Positions 45,817 to 54,256 of a stretch of DNA of 64,000 nt are shown piece by piece. The first letter of the stretch is position 1, and every line of letters starts with the position of its first letter. The notes under the pieces were generated by a model that was not told the origin of the DNA, searched no databases, and saw only the letters and a list, made by a program, of their open reading frames with translations. The translations under genes and the position numbers were made by a program. The DNA is taken from NCBI GenBank assembly GCA_030430565.1, contig JAUIKS010000035.1:62001-126000 (forward strand), read 5' to 3'. The stretch comes from Polyangia bacterium. Its GTDB lineage: Bacteria > Myxococcota_A > Polyangia > Nannocystales > Nannocystaceae.

Positions 45817-46677
45817 TCAGGCGCCCTTGCTCGTCGCCAGCGCGTCGTTGAGGATCCGGTGCAGCTCGCCGCGCATCCGCGGCGTGATCTGGTGGCCGGC
45901 GTTCTTGTAGACGCGGAGCTCCGCCGGCACGCCCAGCCGGGAGACGCCCTTGACCGTGCTCTTCGCCGCGCCGAGCGCGATGCGGCGATCGCCGCGGCCG
46001 TGCAGCGCGATCACGCGGGGCTGTCGCGCCTTGCGAGCGCGGGCCGACGGCCGGCGCATCGGCGCGGGCAGGAAGCCGGCGATGGGCACGGCCAGCTCGA
46101 TCTCGTCGGCGTGGTGGACCGCGAGCGACCAGGCCAGCATGGCCCCCTGCGAGAAGCCGACGACGATCGGCCGCCCGCGGGTGGGGTGCTCGCGCGTGAG
46201 CGTCGGGATCATACCCGCGAGCTGATCGCTCGCGCGCGTGAGCTCGTCGACGACGATCGCGCGGTGGGAACGGTGGGGCGCCCGCGAGAGCCAGGTGTAG
46301 CCGCGCTCGAACGGCTGCGGAGCCTTCGGGATGATCCAGCGGACCGGCAGCGGGAGCTCTTTAATGTGTCGCTTAAACCACGTCGGCGAGCCGCCGCGGC
46401 CGTGCAGCGCGATCACCATCGGCAGCGGCGCGGAGGCGTCGACCTGGGGGTGCACGTAGGTCTCGTACTCGAGCGAGGCGCCGCCGGCGTCGTCGACCGT
46501 CTCGTGGGCGGGGGCGAGCGCGAGCTCGTCATCCGCCGCCAGGGCTACCGGGTGGACCGGGAGCGACAGGGCAGGCGCGACGCGCTCCGCGACAGGGGCC
46601 GCGCGCGGCTGTCCGGAGTCGATCGCCATCGCGCCGACGAGGGCGGCGCACGCGACGAGAAGACGAGCCAGCTTCAT
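45817..46677 (-). CDS. Exported alpha/beta hydrolase (carboxylesterase/PHB-depolymerase-like)
   Basis: Start ATG at 46677 is 6 nt after the -10 box of site O, so the message is probably leaderless; the longer frame to 46881 is antisense to a DNA repeat. The 286-residue product has a signal-like N-terminus (LLVACAALVGAMAIDSGQP), the oxyanion motif IALHGRGGSPTW, nucleophile elbow VVGFSQGAMLAW, and the His in NAGHQITP. This is a secreted or periplasmic esterase/phospholipase family. Substrate unknown. It is one of the ECF-regulon members. Confidence 0.88.
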   Translation of the reverse strand: MKLARLLVACAALVGAMAIDSGQPRAAPVAERVAPALSLPVHPVALAADDELALAPAHETVDDAGGASLEYETYVHPQVDASAPLPMVIALHGRGGSPTWFKRHIKELPLPVRWIIPKAPQPFERGYTWLSRAPHRSHRAIVVDELTRASDQLAGMIPTLTREHPTRGRPIVVGFSQGAMLAWSLAVHHADEIELAVPIAGFLPAPMRRPSARARKARQPRVIALHGRGDRRIALGAAKSTVKGVSRLGVPAELRVYKNAGHQITPRMRGELHRILNDALATSKGA

Positions 46678-46683
46678 CGCCTT

Positions 46684-46714
46684 GTTGGAGCTCTCCGGTC
46701 CGCTCGAGGGTGCA
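46684..46714 (-). promoter_or_regulatory. ECF-type promoter (site O) of the hydrolase gene
   Basis: TGCACC-N19-TCCAAC, 6 nt before the hydrolase ATG. Confidence 0.72.
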
Positions 46715-46720
46715 ACGAAG

Positions 46721-46792
46721 AACGTGAAGAAGAACGCGAAGAAGAGCGTGAAGAAGAGCGTGAAGAAGCGCGTGAAGAAGCGCGCGACGAAG
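46721..46792 (+). repeat. 12-bp tandem repeat between divergent promoters
   Basis: Six units of the type (A/C)(A/G)CGYGAAGAAG, starting AACGTGAAGAAG, then decaying to 46804. It lies between divergent promoters O and E. The frame read as (VKK)n is not a convincing protein. Confidence 0.75.
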
Positions 46793-46820
46793 CGCGCGTC
46801 GGCGAGGCGGGTCGCGGCCG

Positions 46821-46851
46821 TGCACCTTTTCCCACCGGGGCGGGCTCTAAG
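46821..46851 (+). promoter_or_regulatory. ECF-type promoter (site E)
   Basis: TGCACC-N19-TCTAAG before the first of two paralogous small genes (46920). Confidence 0.75.
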
Positions 46852-46919
46852 GGAGCGAGTGAGCCTTGCGCGACCGTTCACGCCTGACCGTGACCGCGAG
46901 CGCTCCCGACGAGGGCACC

Positions 46920-47312
46920 ATGTCCACGCGCGCCTTCTCCCAGACCTGTCAGCTCGTTCGCGCGCTGCTCCGCGAGTTTGAAGTCGCGCGCGAGCCCGAG
47001 CTCTCCGACCACGGCCGCCGCAACCTCATCGAGGCGGTCGAGCTGCTGCGGCTGTTCTTCGACGAGATCGGCCTCCACGTCGTCGACCTGCGCCAGGACG
47101 CGCCCGCGCGCCTGCTCGAAGGGGTCACCTCGATCGACGGCGTGTGTGGCTATCTAGAGGTGCTCGGCGACCCCTTCCTGGGTCGCGTGCTCCCGGCGGA
47201 GCGCGAGTTCTCGCGGGTCGTGCTCGCGGTCGCGCGCGACTTCGCGCGCTGGCTTCGCGGGCGCAGCATGCCGGTCCTCGTCCCGGCCCAGCGTCAGGGC
47301 CACGCGCTGTGA
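46920..47312 (+). CDS. Small soluble regulon protein, paralog 1
   Basis: Start ATG at 46920 gives 130 residues; a TTG at 46866 is also in frame. It has the motif HGRRNLIEAVELLRLFF, VVDLRQDAPA, YLEVLGD and EREFSRVVLAVARDFARWL, which its neighbour shares position by position. No signal peptide or metal motif. It is an all-helical cytosolic protein of unknown function, likely specific to this group. Preceded by site E. Confidence 0.75.
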   Translation: MSTRAFSQTCQLVRALLREFEVAREPELSDHGRRNLIEAVELLRLFFDEIGLHVVDLRQDAPARLLEGVTSIDGVCGYLEVLGDPFLGRVLPAEREFSRVVLAVARDFARWLRGRSMPVLVPAQRQGHAL

Positions 47313-47362
47313 GCCGCGCCCGATCGCCGCTGGAGCGCGCCGGGGCCGAGTCGAGAACTCGC

Positions 47363-47393
47363 TGCACCTTTTTGCCTCGTCTGGGACTCGAAT
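47363..47393 (+). promoter_or_regulatory. ECF-type promoter (site F)
   Basis: TGCACC-N19-TCGAAT, 32 nt before the second paralog. Confidence 0.65.
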
Positions 47394-47425
47394 AGAGCAG
47401 AGGTTCGATACTCGAGGAGGACGCT

Positions 47426-47782
47426 GTGGCCCACGCCTACCAACAACCCATCGACGAGCTCCTGCGCCGGTTCACGGCGTTTCGCGGACGAGATCTCCGC
47501 AGACGTGGACGCCAGAACCTGCAAGAGGTCGTCGACCTGCTCGAAGAGTACTTTGATGACTCCGGCGTGCGCGTGGTCGACATCCGTCGAGACGCGCCGC
47601 GAGTTCGTCCGCGCGGCGTCATCTCGATCGCGCGCGCGGTCGAGTACCTCGAGGACTTCGAGGATGAATACCTGATCCGGACGATCGACGCGGATCGCGA
47701 GTTCATCCGCAGGGCCGAGCACGTGGTCCGCGGCTTCACTCGCTGGATCCGCGGGCAAGCCGTGCGCGAGGACGCGGCCTGA
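47426..47782 (+). CDS. Small soluble regulon protein, paralog 2
   Basis: GTG start with GAGGA upstream. The 118-residue product aligns with the preceding gene: RRRGRQNLQEVVDLLEEYF, VVDIRRDAP, EYLEDFEDEYLIR and DREFIRRAEHVVRGFTRWI. The pair is a tandem duplication with one promoter copy each. Unknown function; retained VVDxRxDAP and REFxR...RWxRG suggest conserved contacts. The 245 bp that follow contain no supported gene. Confidence 0.75.
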   Translation: MAHAYQQPIDELLRRFTAFRGRDLRRRGRQNLQEVVDLLEEYFDDSGVRVVDIRRDAPRVRPRGVISIARAVEYLEDFEDEYLIRTIDADREFIRRAEHVVRGFTRWIRGQAVREDAA

Positions 47783-48027
47783 TCCGCGCGCGGTCGAATT
47801 TTTTAACCCTGGGTCGTTCGCGGGCGAGCGCCTCACCTCCTTCGAGATCAGCCACGCGACGTTGTTGCGCGACTACGTCGTCACGGAGGTGCGCCGCGTC
47901 GAACTCCGAAGGCGAAAGGACCCGCCATGCGTCGACCAGCGCACGGCGAATGGTCGGCGGCTGGTGACGCGCGCGTCACGACGCGCTCGCCAGTGGGTCT
48001 CTGCGCCGCTGTGCTACCGTCAGCGCG

Positions 48028-50466
48028 ATGTGTGCTACAGGGACCACGCTGGCGAGGCGCAGTCGTCGGCTCATGCTCACGGTTGTGAGTGGCTGCTTGG
48101 CGAGCGCGTGCGGTGACAGTTCAACGCAGGGCTCCGCGAGCGACTCAGCCTCGGCGGGGCCTACGGATGATGCGACGGCGGGTCCCTCAACGGACTCCGC
48201 GGGGTCCGCGACCGAGTCCGATAGCGCCTCGACGGAGACCGGCGAGAGCAACGGCGAGACGGGCACGACGGGCACGACGGGCACGACGGGCACGACGGGC
48301 GCGCTGACCGACAACGAGAGTACAAGCGACAGCGAAGGAACGGGCGAGACGGACGATCCTCCGCTGGAGGGGGTCCTCGACTTCGACGCGATCAAGTCCA
48401 GCACGCTCGGGCCCTACTTCGCGCAGCGACTCGTTACCCATGATCTCGATGGGGACGGCCGGAGCGAGGCGATCGCGCTGGACACTCAGAACGATGTCTT
48501 CATCGTCGCGGCGCCAGTCGACGGCAGCGATGTCGAGTACACGGCGGACGCGGTGTTTGAGGTGTCTGGGATCAAGAACATGTTGATGCAGGACATGAAC
48601 GGCGATGACCTGACGGATCTCATCGTCACGTCCGTTGGGCCCGGCACGCGCGTCTACTACAACCAGGGCGACGGGACGCTCGAGCCGGGTCCGGTATGGG
48701 AGCACTCCGAGTCGAGCCCTTCCGCGTACCTCGACCTCGACGATGACGGAGCGCTTGACGCGATCGCGCCCACGGGCGGTACCTCGATCACGATCTACTG
48801 GGGGGACGGGCAGGGCGGCTTCGGCCCGCCGAACCTCGAGCCGTTCTGGCCGATCAAGACGCACGAGCACCGCAGCGGCGATATCAACGGTGACGGGCGT
48901 GAGGACCTAGTCGTGATGGGTTCAGGGTTTCAGACCGAGATCGCGGTCGCGCTCGCCAACGGCGACGGCACGCTCGCGCTCTCGCCGAAGATCGTGATCG
49001 GATCCAAGGACGGGGTCGACGTGGGTCAAATGCAAGAGATCCATACGGTTGATCTCAACACCGACGGGCGCGATGACGTGCTCGTCATCGACAAGCTCGG
49101 GATCGCCGTCATGCTCGGGCAGCTCGACGGGACGCTCGAGTATCACGCCCGCTACGATACCGGGGACTTCGCCACCTCGGCCACGCTGGGCGACTGGGAC
49201 GGCGACGGTGAGCTGGACATCGCGAGCGTGAGCTTCGACGACAGCCTCTTGCACGTTCGCTTCGGCAGCGGAGACGGGACGTTCTCAGACCCCGCGGCCC
49301 GCTACAACGCGGGCGGCTGCACCGTGATTCAAAGCGGTGATGTCGACGGTGACGGCGCGACGGACCTCATCGGCGGATGCACCGGGATCGGCGTCGCGCT
49401 CAATCACGGTGACGGACGCTTCCGCGCCGCGCCGGCGCTCGTCGGCGGCACGCGGAACACCGACACGGTCGTCGCCGACTTCAACGAGGATGGTCTGCCC
49501 GATGTCGCCTCGGGCTACGCTGATACGGAGGAGATCGCGGTCTTCCTCGGCCACGGTGATGGCCGCTTTGATCCCCCGCTCGACCCGCTGCTACCGGAGA
49601 CCGACGTCCCGTGGAATCTTCGGACAGGTGACCTGGACGAGGACGGGCACCTCGACTTGCTCTACGCCCTGCGCGGCTTCGGCCAGTTCTCCATGGCCGT
49701 ACGCTTTGGCGACGGCACGGGTCAGTTCAGCGACCCCGAGCTGTACGATGGCGTCTGGCGGCTCGCGGTCGTGGATCTGGACGACGACGCGCACCTCGAC
49801 GTTGTCACGGCCGGCTACGACTATCTCCAGCCCCTGCGCGGCGACGGGAGCGGCGCCTTGACGCCGGGCGCGTTGATCCCGGGCGGCGAGGGTCTCTACA
49901 ACCTCCGCGTCGCGGATCTCGACGGCGACGAGACGCTGGATGTCGCGGCCTCGAGCTATCACACCTCGGAGATTCTGCTGTTTTGGGGTCTCGGCGACGG
50001 CGAGTTCTCGCCGGAGCCCACGTCGATCCCAGGGGCGCTCTCGGTCTGGCACGTCGATGTCGCGGACTTCACCGGCGACGGGGTCCTCGATCTGCTGCGC
50101 GTGGAGAGGTCGATGAACTTCATGGACCCGTGCGTCACGGTCCTCCCCGGCGTCGGTGACGGGACCTTCGGGCCGCCGATCATCCACGACGAAAACTTCT
50201 CGATCGAGGAGAGCTTTGTGGTCGCAGACTTCAGCCTCGACCAGCGGCCCGACCTCCTCTACTCCTTGGGAGGCGGGAAATTGATCGCCAAACCTGGGGA
50301 GGACGGCGGCGTTTTCGGCGAGCAGCTCTTCTATCGGATTGGCGCGTACGCGGCGTCGTTCTCGGTCGGCGACGTGAATCTTGACGGGCGCCCAGACGCG
50401 ATCGTCGCCCAGCGGCTGTCACAACCCCGCGGCCACGCGGCGGTCTTCCTCAATCGCTCATACTAG
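48028..50466 (+). CDS. FG-GAP/VCBS repeat lipoprotein
   Basis: The 812-residue product has a signal ending in CLASAC (lipobox) and a Ser/Thr/Gly linker with (TGT)n repeats typical of Nannocystaceae surface lipoproteins. At least 14 DxDxDG-type calcium-binding repeats follow (DLDGDGRSE, DINGDGRED, DVDGDGATD, DVNLDGRPD), indicating a beta-propeller. It should be anchored at the outer surface; FG-GAP propellers usually bind ligands or partners. Start: ATG 48028 or ATG 48073. No copy of the recurring promoter lies upstream, so it appears outside the regulon. Convergent with the ATP-grasp gene. Confidence 0.9.
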   Translation: MCATGTTLARRSRRLMLTVVSGCLASACGDSSTQGSASDSASAGPTDDATAGPSTDSAGSATESDSASTETGESNGETGTTGTTGTTGTTGALTDNESTSDSEGTGETDDPPLEGVLDFDAIKSSTLGPYFAQRLVTHDLDGDGRSEAIALDTQNDVFIVAAPVDGSDVEYTADAVFEVSGIKNMLMQDMNGDDLTDLIVTSVGPGTRVYYNQGDGTLEPGPVWEHSESSPSAYLDLDDDGALDAIAPTGGTSITIYWGDGQGGFGPPNLEPFWPIKTHEHRSGDINGDGREDLVVMGSGFQTEIAVALANGDGTLALSPKIVIGSKDGVDVGQMQEIHTVDLNTDGRDDVLVIDKLGIAVMLGQLDGTLEYHARYDTGDFATSATLGDWDGDGELDIASVSFDDSLLHVRFGSGDGTFSDPAARYNAGGCTVIQSGDVDGDGATDLIGGCTGIGVALNHGDGRFRAAPALVGGTRNTDTVVADFNEDGLPDVASGYADTEEIAVFLGHGDGRFDPPLDPLLPETDVPWNLRTGDLDEDGHLDLLYALRGFGQFSMAVRFGDGTGQFSDPELYDGVWRLAVVDLDDDAHLDVVTAGYDYLQPLRGDGSGALTPGALIPGGEGLYNLRVADLDGDETLDVAASSYHTSEILLFWGLGDGEFSPEPTSIPGALSVWHVDVADFTGDGVLDLLRVERSMNFMDPCVTVLPGVGDGTFGPPIIHDENFSIEESFVVADFSLDQRPDLLYSLGGGKLIAKPGEDGGVFGEQLFYRIGAYAASFSVGDVNLDGRPDAIVAQRLSQPRGHAAVFLNRSY

Positions 50467-50467
50467 G

Positions 50468-50497
50468 GCCCCCGGCGGCACCTGACGCCGCGGGGGC
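50468..50497. terminator. Hairpin between convergent genes
   Basis: Stem GCCCCCGGCGGC/GCCGCGGGGGC with one bulged G and a 7-nt loop, directly after the FG-GAP stop. No T tract; tentative terminator for both genes. Confidence 0.5.
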
Positions 50498-50517
50498 TAC
50501 TCACGCACGCTGCTCGG

Positions 50518-52131
50518 TCAGGTCGACGGGATCTCGGAGAGTCGCTCGCCGCGGCGGATCTCGTCGATCAGCCGCAGGTCGTCGTTGAGCGAGCGGAACA
50601 GGCGGAAGCGGAAGCGGTTCTTCGCGCTGATCAGGCTCTGCGCGAGCCGGTCGATCGCGGTCACGGCCTGCACGGTCTGCACGAAGGCGTCGATCAGGTC
50701 GTCGAGGCTCACGCCGAGGCGGTTGAAGTCGCGCTGGTCCATCAGCATCAGGCGCTTGGTGTCGCTGTCCCAGCTGCCGTCGGGGTTCTTGATCGAGAGG
50801 TTGGTGCCGAGCACGGCCCACGAGTCCGCGCCGCTCTCGAGCGTCTCGGCGAGCGGCTGGCGGGCGCGGCGGGCGTAGAGCGAGACCGGGCGGAAGCCGG
50901 CGCGCGTCCAGTGGATCATGCAGCGCAGGTCGGCGGCGTAGATCCGGTTCTTGCGGTTGGGCACGGTGCCGACGTGGAACAGCCGGCCCTGGGCGCCGTG
51001 CGAGCTCCAGCCGTAGTTCCCGACGAGGCTCTGGACGATGTACTGGTCGTAGCCCTGGGCCTGGGTCATGAACGCCGCCAGCTCGTCGGGGCTGGTGATG
51101 GTGAAGACGCCCTGGCCGGCGTTGGAGTACGGGATCTTGACGACCGCGTGCCCGCCGAAGCGCTCGACCCACAGCGGGATCTCGTTGTGGCGGACGTCGC
51201 GGATGGTCTCGGGCGTGCGCACGCCGAGGCCGGCGTTGAGCACGCTCGCGTTGAACAGCTCGTAGGCCTTGGCGGCGATCATCTTGTTGCGGCCGCCGGC
51301 GAGGCAGGCGAGCACCGGGTTGAGGATCGCGGTGCGCGTGAGCACGGGGATCCGCGTCCACGGGCGCTGGGTGACGTAGCGGTAGGCGGCGCGGATCGGG
51401 TGCCATACGCCGTCCTCGTCACGGATGTGCATGAGCCGACGCGCGTCGAAGCGCACGGGCGGATCGGGGTCGTCGGCGTAGAGCTCGGCGAGCAGCACCG
51501 ACTCGCCGAATTCGTCGGCCATGGCCGCCGCGTAGCCGGAGGCCTCCATGGGGTTTTTGTCGAAGACCACCGCCAGGCGCCCGCCGGGGATCTTGCGCTG
51601 CTTGCTCAGCATCGAGCGGAAGGTCTCGCGCACCACCTGGCGGTAGCCGCCCTGCTCCTCGTTCTCGTCGGCGAGCGGCATCGACTTCTGGCCCGAGGGG
51701 CAGGAGTTCGTCTCGATCACGACCATCTGCCGGCGGCCGTCGACGTCGGTGACGTTGAACAGATCCGCGCCGGCCCAGCCGAAGTACTTGGGCCGGGTGG
51801 TCAGCACGCGGTGGAGCTCGTCGGCGTTCACGCGCGGGTTGAGATGGCAGTACCGGCTGATCATGCGGTCATGCCCGAGATTGAGCAGCGCGCCGACGAG
51901 CGGGTGGAGCTGGGCGTTGAGCACCCGCGGGTAGTAGTGCTCATCCGCGGTGAAGGTGCCGGGCTCGATGATCCGGCAGGTTCCGCGCTTGTGCTTCGCC
52001 TGCTGGATGGGGATCGCGGGGATGCAGCGATCGGCGAGCGCGTCGCCAAAGGGGCGCGTCCCCATGTTCGCGTGCGAGCTCGGCGCGTCGATCGTCAGGC
52101 CAGTGGTCACGGTGTTCGGGGTGCTGTTCAC
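50518..52131 (-). CDS. ATP-grasp-like protein of unknown substrate
   Basis: Start GTG at 52131 has AGGAG at 6 nt. The 537-residue product contains HAVVKIPYSNAGQGVFTI, an ATP-grasp lid loop, with DQYIVQSLV before GRLFHVG; the order and spacing are unlike those of known carboxylate-amine ligases. Residues about 160-230 contain VVIETNSCPSGQKSMP. No signal peptide. The family is not recognised; a peptide- or cell-wall-modifying ligase is one possibility. The 197 bp upstream of 52131 contain only a GC-rich 12-bp hairpin near 52276-52304 without T tract. Confidence 0.75.
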   Translation of the reverse strand: MNSTPNTVTTGLTIDAPSSHANMGTRPFGDALADRCIPAIPIQQAKHKRGTCRIIEPGTFTADEHYYPRVLNAQLHPLVGALLNLGHDRMISRYCHLNPRVNADELHRVLTTRPKYFGWAGADLFNVTDVDGRRQMVVIETNSCPSGQKSMPLADENEEQGGYRQVVRETFRSMLSKQRKIPGGRLAVVFDKNPMEASGYAAAMADEFGESVLLAELYADDPDPPVRFDARRLMHIRDEDGVWHPIRAAYRYVTQRPWTRIPVLTRTAILNPVLACLAGGRNKMIAAKAYELFNASVLNAGLGVRTPETIRDVRHNEIPLWVERFGGHAVVKIPYSNAGQGVFTITSPDELAAFMTQAQGYDQYIVQSLVGNYGWSSHGAQGRLFHVGTVPNRKNRIYAADLRCMIHWTRAGFRPVSLYARRARQPLAETLESGADSWAVLGTNLSIKNPDGSWDSDTKRLMLMDQRDFNRLGVSLDDLIDAFVQTVQAVTAIDRLAQSLISAKNRFRFRLFRSLNDDLRLIDEIRRGERLSEIPST

Positions 52132-52328
52132 GCGTCGCTCCTGTCGCAAGTCGCGCCTGCAGAGGCGCGCTCGCGTCGGGTGAGGGGAATCGCTCGCGCC
52201 GATCATAGAGAACTTCATGTCGGCCCGCGAGCGCCGCGAATTTCGCGCGTGGGTCCGCGTTGAGGTGGACGAAGACGCGCGGCGCGGTCTAGCCGCGCCG
52301 CGTGCCGCGTGTGCGGATGAGGGATTTT

Positions 52329-52652
52329 TTATTCGTCGTCTTCGAGCATCTCGTCGTCTTCGAATTCGTCGTCGTCCTCCTCGGCGTACTCCTCGTCGCC
52401 GTCGTCGGACACGTCGCCCATCTCCTCTTCATCCGCGTCGGGGACCTCGGGCTCCTCGAGCGGCGCTTCGCTCGTGAGGGTCGGCTCGCTCTCGTAGGCC
52501 GCGAGCGCGCTCTCGCGATCGCTCGTCGCCTCGTCGGGCGTCACGGTGTCGGAGCGCTTGCAGCCCCCGAGCGAGAAGCATGGGATGAGCGCGACGACGA
52601 GCGCCGGCGAGACGAGGCGTCGAACCAAGAGCTGGGTGTGAGTCTTCGACAT
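52329..52652 (-). CDS. Acidic-tailed lipoprotein 1
   Basis: Start ATG at 52652 is preceded by GGAGGT. The 107-residue product has a signal ending in FSLGGC, then a short Thr/Ser/Pro part and a C-terminal tail of about 45 Asp/Glu residues (DEEEMGDVSDDGDEEY). It is divergently paired with the next acidic lipoprotein through promoters H and G. Tails like this could bind cations or basic envelope partners; unproven. Confidence 0.8.
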   Translation of the reverse strand: MSKTHTQLLVRRLVSPALVVALIPCFSLGGCKRSDTVTPDEATSDRESALAAYESEPTLTSEAPLEEPEVPDADEEEMGDVSDDGDEEYAEEDDDEFEDDEMLEDDE

Positions 52653-52696
52653 GGCTACCTCCAAGGGCGCGGCGTCTGAAATGTCCGAGCCTGATG

Positions 52697-52726
52697 ATTA
52701 GAGCCGCCGTGCGGAGAAACGGTGCG
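52697..52726 (-). promoter_or_regulatory. ECF-type promoter (site H)
   Basis: CGCACC-N18-TCTAAT, 44 nt before acidic lipoprotein 1. Confidence 0.65.
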
Positions 52727-52839
52727 GACGAATGTCGCCCCTGGATCGAGGGCGCGGGTCGAGACCTCGGTCGCGCTTGGGCGCTCTCCGGACGCCCTCG
52801 GGACGCTCCTCGGACCCGCGCGAAGGGCTTCACTTTTCT

Positions 52840-52869
52840 TGCACCGTTTTTTCTCGGCCGGGCTCCAAT
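52840..52869 (+). promoter_or_regulatory. ECF-type promoter (site G)
   Basis: TGCACC-N18-TCCAAT, 42 nt before acidic lipoprotein 2. Confidence 0.72.
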
Positions 52870-52911
52870 CACACAGAGACCACCGCAGGCGACGCGGTAA
52901 GGAGGAACGAC

Positions 52912-53316
52912 ATGAAACGAACGAGCATTTTCGCTGTAGGCATGAGCCTCTTGATGCTCACCGCGTGCGGAGACAAGAAGACCGAGGCGTCCGAGCGGAC
53001 GCGGGTCGTCGCGCCGACTCAGAGCGTTCACATGTCTGCCGAGACACCTGAGCCGCAGCCGGTCGAGCTCGTGGCGCCCGCGGAGGAGCCGGAGCTCGAG
53101 CCCGCGGAGGCCTCGGACGAGGACCTCGAGGGCGGCGAGGAGGCCCTGGATGAGGATCCGGGCGTCGCGGACGACGAGATGGACGCCGCTGACGAGGAAC
53201 CGGGCGAGGAAGAGGTCCTCGTCGATGATGAGGACGAGATGGACGAGGCCGACGAGATGGATGAGGCCGACGAGATGGATGAGGCCGACGAGGAAGTCGA
53301 CGAGGAAGTCGAATAA
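52912..53316 (+). CDS. Acidic-tailed lipoprotein 2
   Basis: Start ATG 52912 follows GGAGGAA at 4 nt. The 134-residue product has a signal ending in LMLTAC, a Pro/Glu-rich middle and a C-terminal (DEMDEA)n repeat built from an 18-bp tandem DNA repeat. Same layout as the acidic lipoproteins at 52329 and 56850. Envelope location expected. Confidence 0.82.
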   Translation: MKRTSIFAVGMSLLMLTACGDKKTEASERTRVVAPTQSVHMSAETPEPQPVELVAPAEEPELEPAEASDEDLEGGEEALDEDPGVADDEMDAADEEPGEEEVLVDDEDEMDEADEMDEADEMDEADEEVDEEVE

Positions 53317-53337
53317 GTCCATACGCTGAGGAACCCA

Positions 53338-53379
53338 GCCGCCGGCGAGACCTGTTGACGGGCAGGTCTCGCCGGCGGC
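53338..53379. terminator. Hairpin sharing the core of the 45.36 kb terminator
   Basis: Perfect 17-bp stem GCCGCCGGCGAGACCTG/CAGGTCTCGCCGGCGGC, 8-nt loop, after acidic lipoprotein 2. No T tract follows. Confidence 0.5.
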
Positions 53380-53441
53380 GCCGTTGTTGCCGCGACCCGT
53401 GGATCGACGCGGGACAACGCGGACGAACGCGGACGAACGCG

Positions 53442-53469
53442 AAGGCCGCTGACTCGCGTCAGCGGCCTT
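53442..53469. terminator. Hairpin sharing the core of the 45.26 kb terminator
   Basis: Perfect 12-bp stem AAGGCCGCTGAC/GTCAGCGGCCTT, loop TCGC, before the end of the convergent PP2C-like gene. Confidence 0.5.
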
Positions 53470-53489
53470 CAGAGAGCTTGTGTGGCGGG

Positions 53490-54146
53490 TCAGCGCGCCG
53501 CGCTGGCGCCGTACCGAGGAGCGCTCAAGGTCGCCTGCAGGGCGTTGTAGCGCCCGAGTCGATGGCTGCGGATCATCGCGATCGCGGCGCCCTCGGGGAG
53601 CGATGGCAGCGCTCGCTCGACGAGCGCGCGCGGCTCGGCGTCCTCGGCCGCGCGCGCCGCCAGCTCCTGGACAAAGCGCAGGCGACAGCGGGAGCGCGAG
53701 CTCACCAGCAGGACCACGTCGCCGGGCTCGATGTACAGGCTGCACGAGTCGCGGGCGCCCGCGAGCAGCCAGCGGTAGCCGGCGCCGCGCAGCAGGAGCG
53801 CGCCGGCGTCGCCCACGCTCGCGAGGACCGCCCGGTCGATGCTGAAGTGCGCCAGCGCGACGCTGGGCGTGAACGGCTGGACCGTCGCGAGCGCGTGGTC
53901 GAGGGCGTCGACGAATTCGCGACGCAGCTCCTCGGTGTGGGTGGTCGCGGGGTCGTTGCCGCGGTTCCACACGCAGAAGCCGGTGTAGGCCTCCTCGAGG
54001 ACGCGCGCGGCCGCGAGCTGATGACCGCGCTGTCGGTTTCGGTGGCCGGCGACCATGTACAGCCCGAGCGACTCGTCGAGCACAAACGCCGGGTCGTCGG
54101 CGTCCGCGCGGAGTGACTGTGCGTAAGCGGTTTGTTCGAGGACCAT
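53490..54146 (-). CDS. PP2C-like protein lacking metal ligands (pseudophosphatase candidate)
   Basis: The 218-residue product parallels the PP2C at 44211: DDPAFVLDESLGLYMVAG, ASVGDAGALLLRG and EPGDVVLLVSS. Where the active enzyme has VADGVSAG the sequence reads VAGHRNRQRGH, losing the metal-binding Asp, and the N-terminal NED is missing, so catalysis is unlikely. Such pseudophosphatases can sequester kinases or substrates. ATG at 54146 lies 7 nt after the -10 of site I, so it is probably leaderless. It lies downstream of a kinase gene with its own promoter. Confidence 0.82.
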   Translation of the reverse strand: MVLEQTAYAQSLRADADDPAFVLDESLGLYMVAGHRNRQRGHQLAAARVLEEAYTGFCVWNRGNDPATTHTEELRREFVDALDHALATVQPFTPSVALAHFSIDRAVLASVGDAGALLLRGAGYRWLLAGARDSCSLYIEPGDVVLLVSSRSRCRLRFVQELAARAAEDAEPRALVERALPSLPEGAAIAMIRSHRLGRYNALQATLSAPRYGASAAR

Positions 54147-54153
54147 CTAGTCC

Positions 54154-54184
54154 CTTAGAGCCGGCGAGCGAGCAGAACGGTGTA
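54154..54184 (-). promoter_or_regulatory. ECF-type promoter (site I)
   Basis: TACACC-N19-TCTAAG, 7 nt before the PP2C-like ATG. Confidence 0.65.
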
Positions 54185-54256
54185 GACAGTTTTTCTGTTC
54201 GTACGCCTCGTTCGCGCTTCGGTCCGCTCCCGCCGCGTCGACGCGGAGGTGCCGGG

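Noticed and set aside
46682..46981. Lys-rich histone-like frame (VKK repeats) on the plus strand
   Set aside because: It starts at TTG, runs through promoter E and is antisense to promoter O. The repeat alone creates the pattern.
47402..47413. tRNA T-loop-like GGTTCGATACTC
   Set aside because: No matching acceptor or anticodon stem is found around it.
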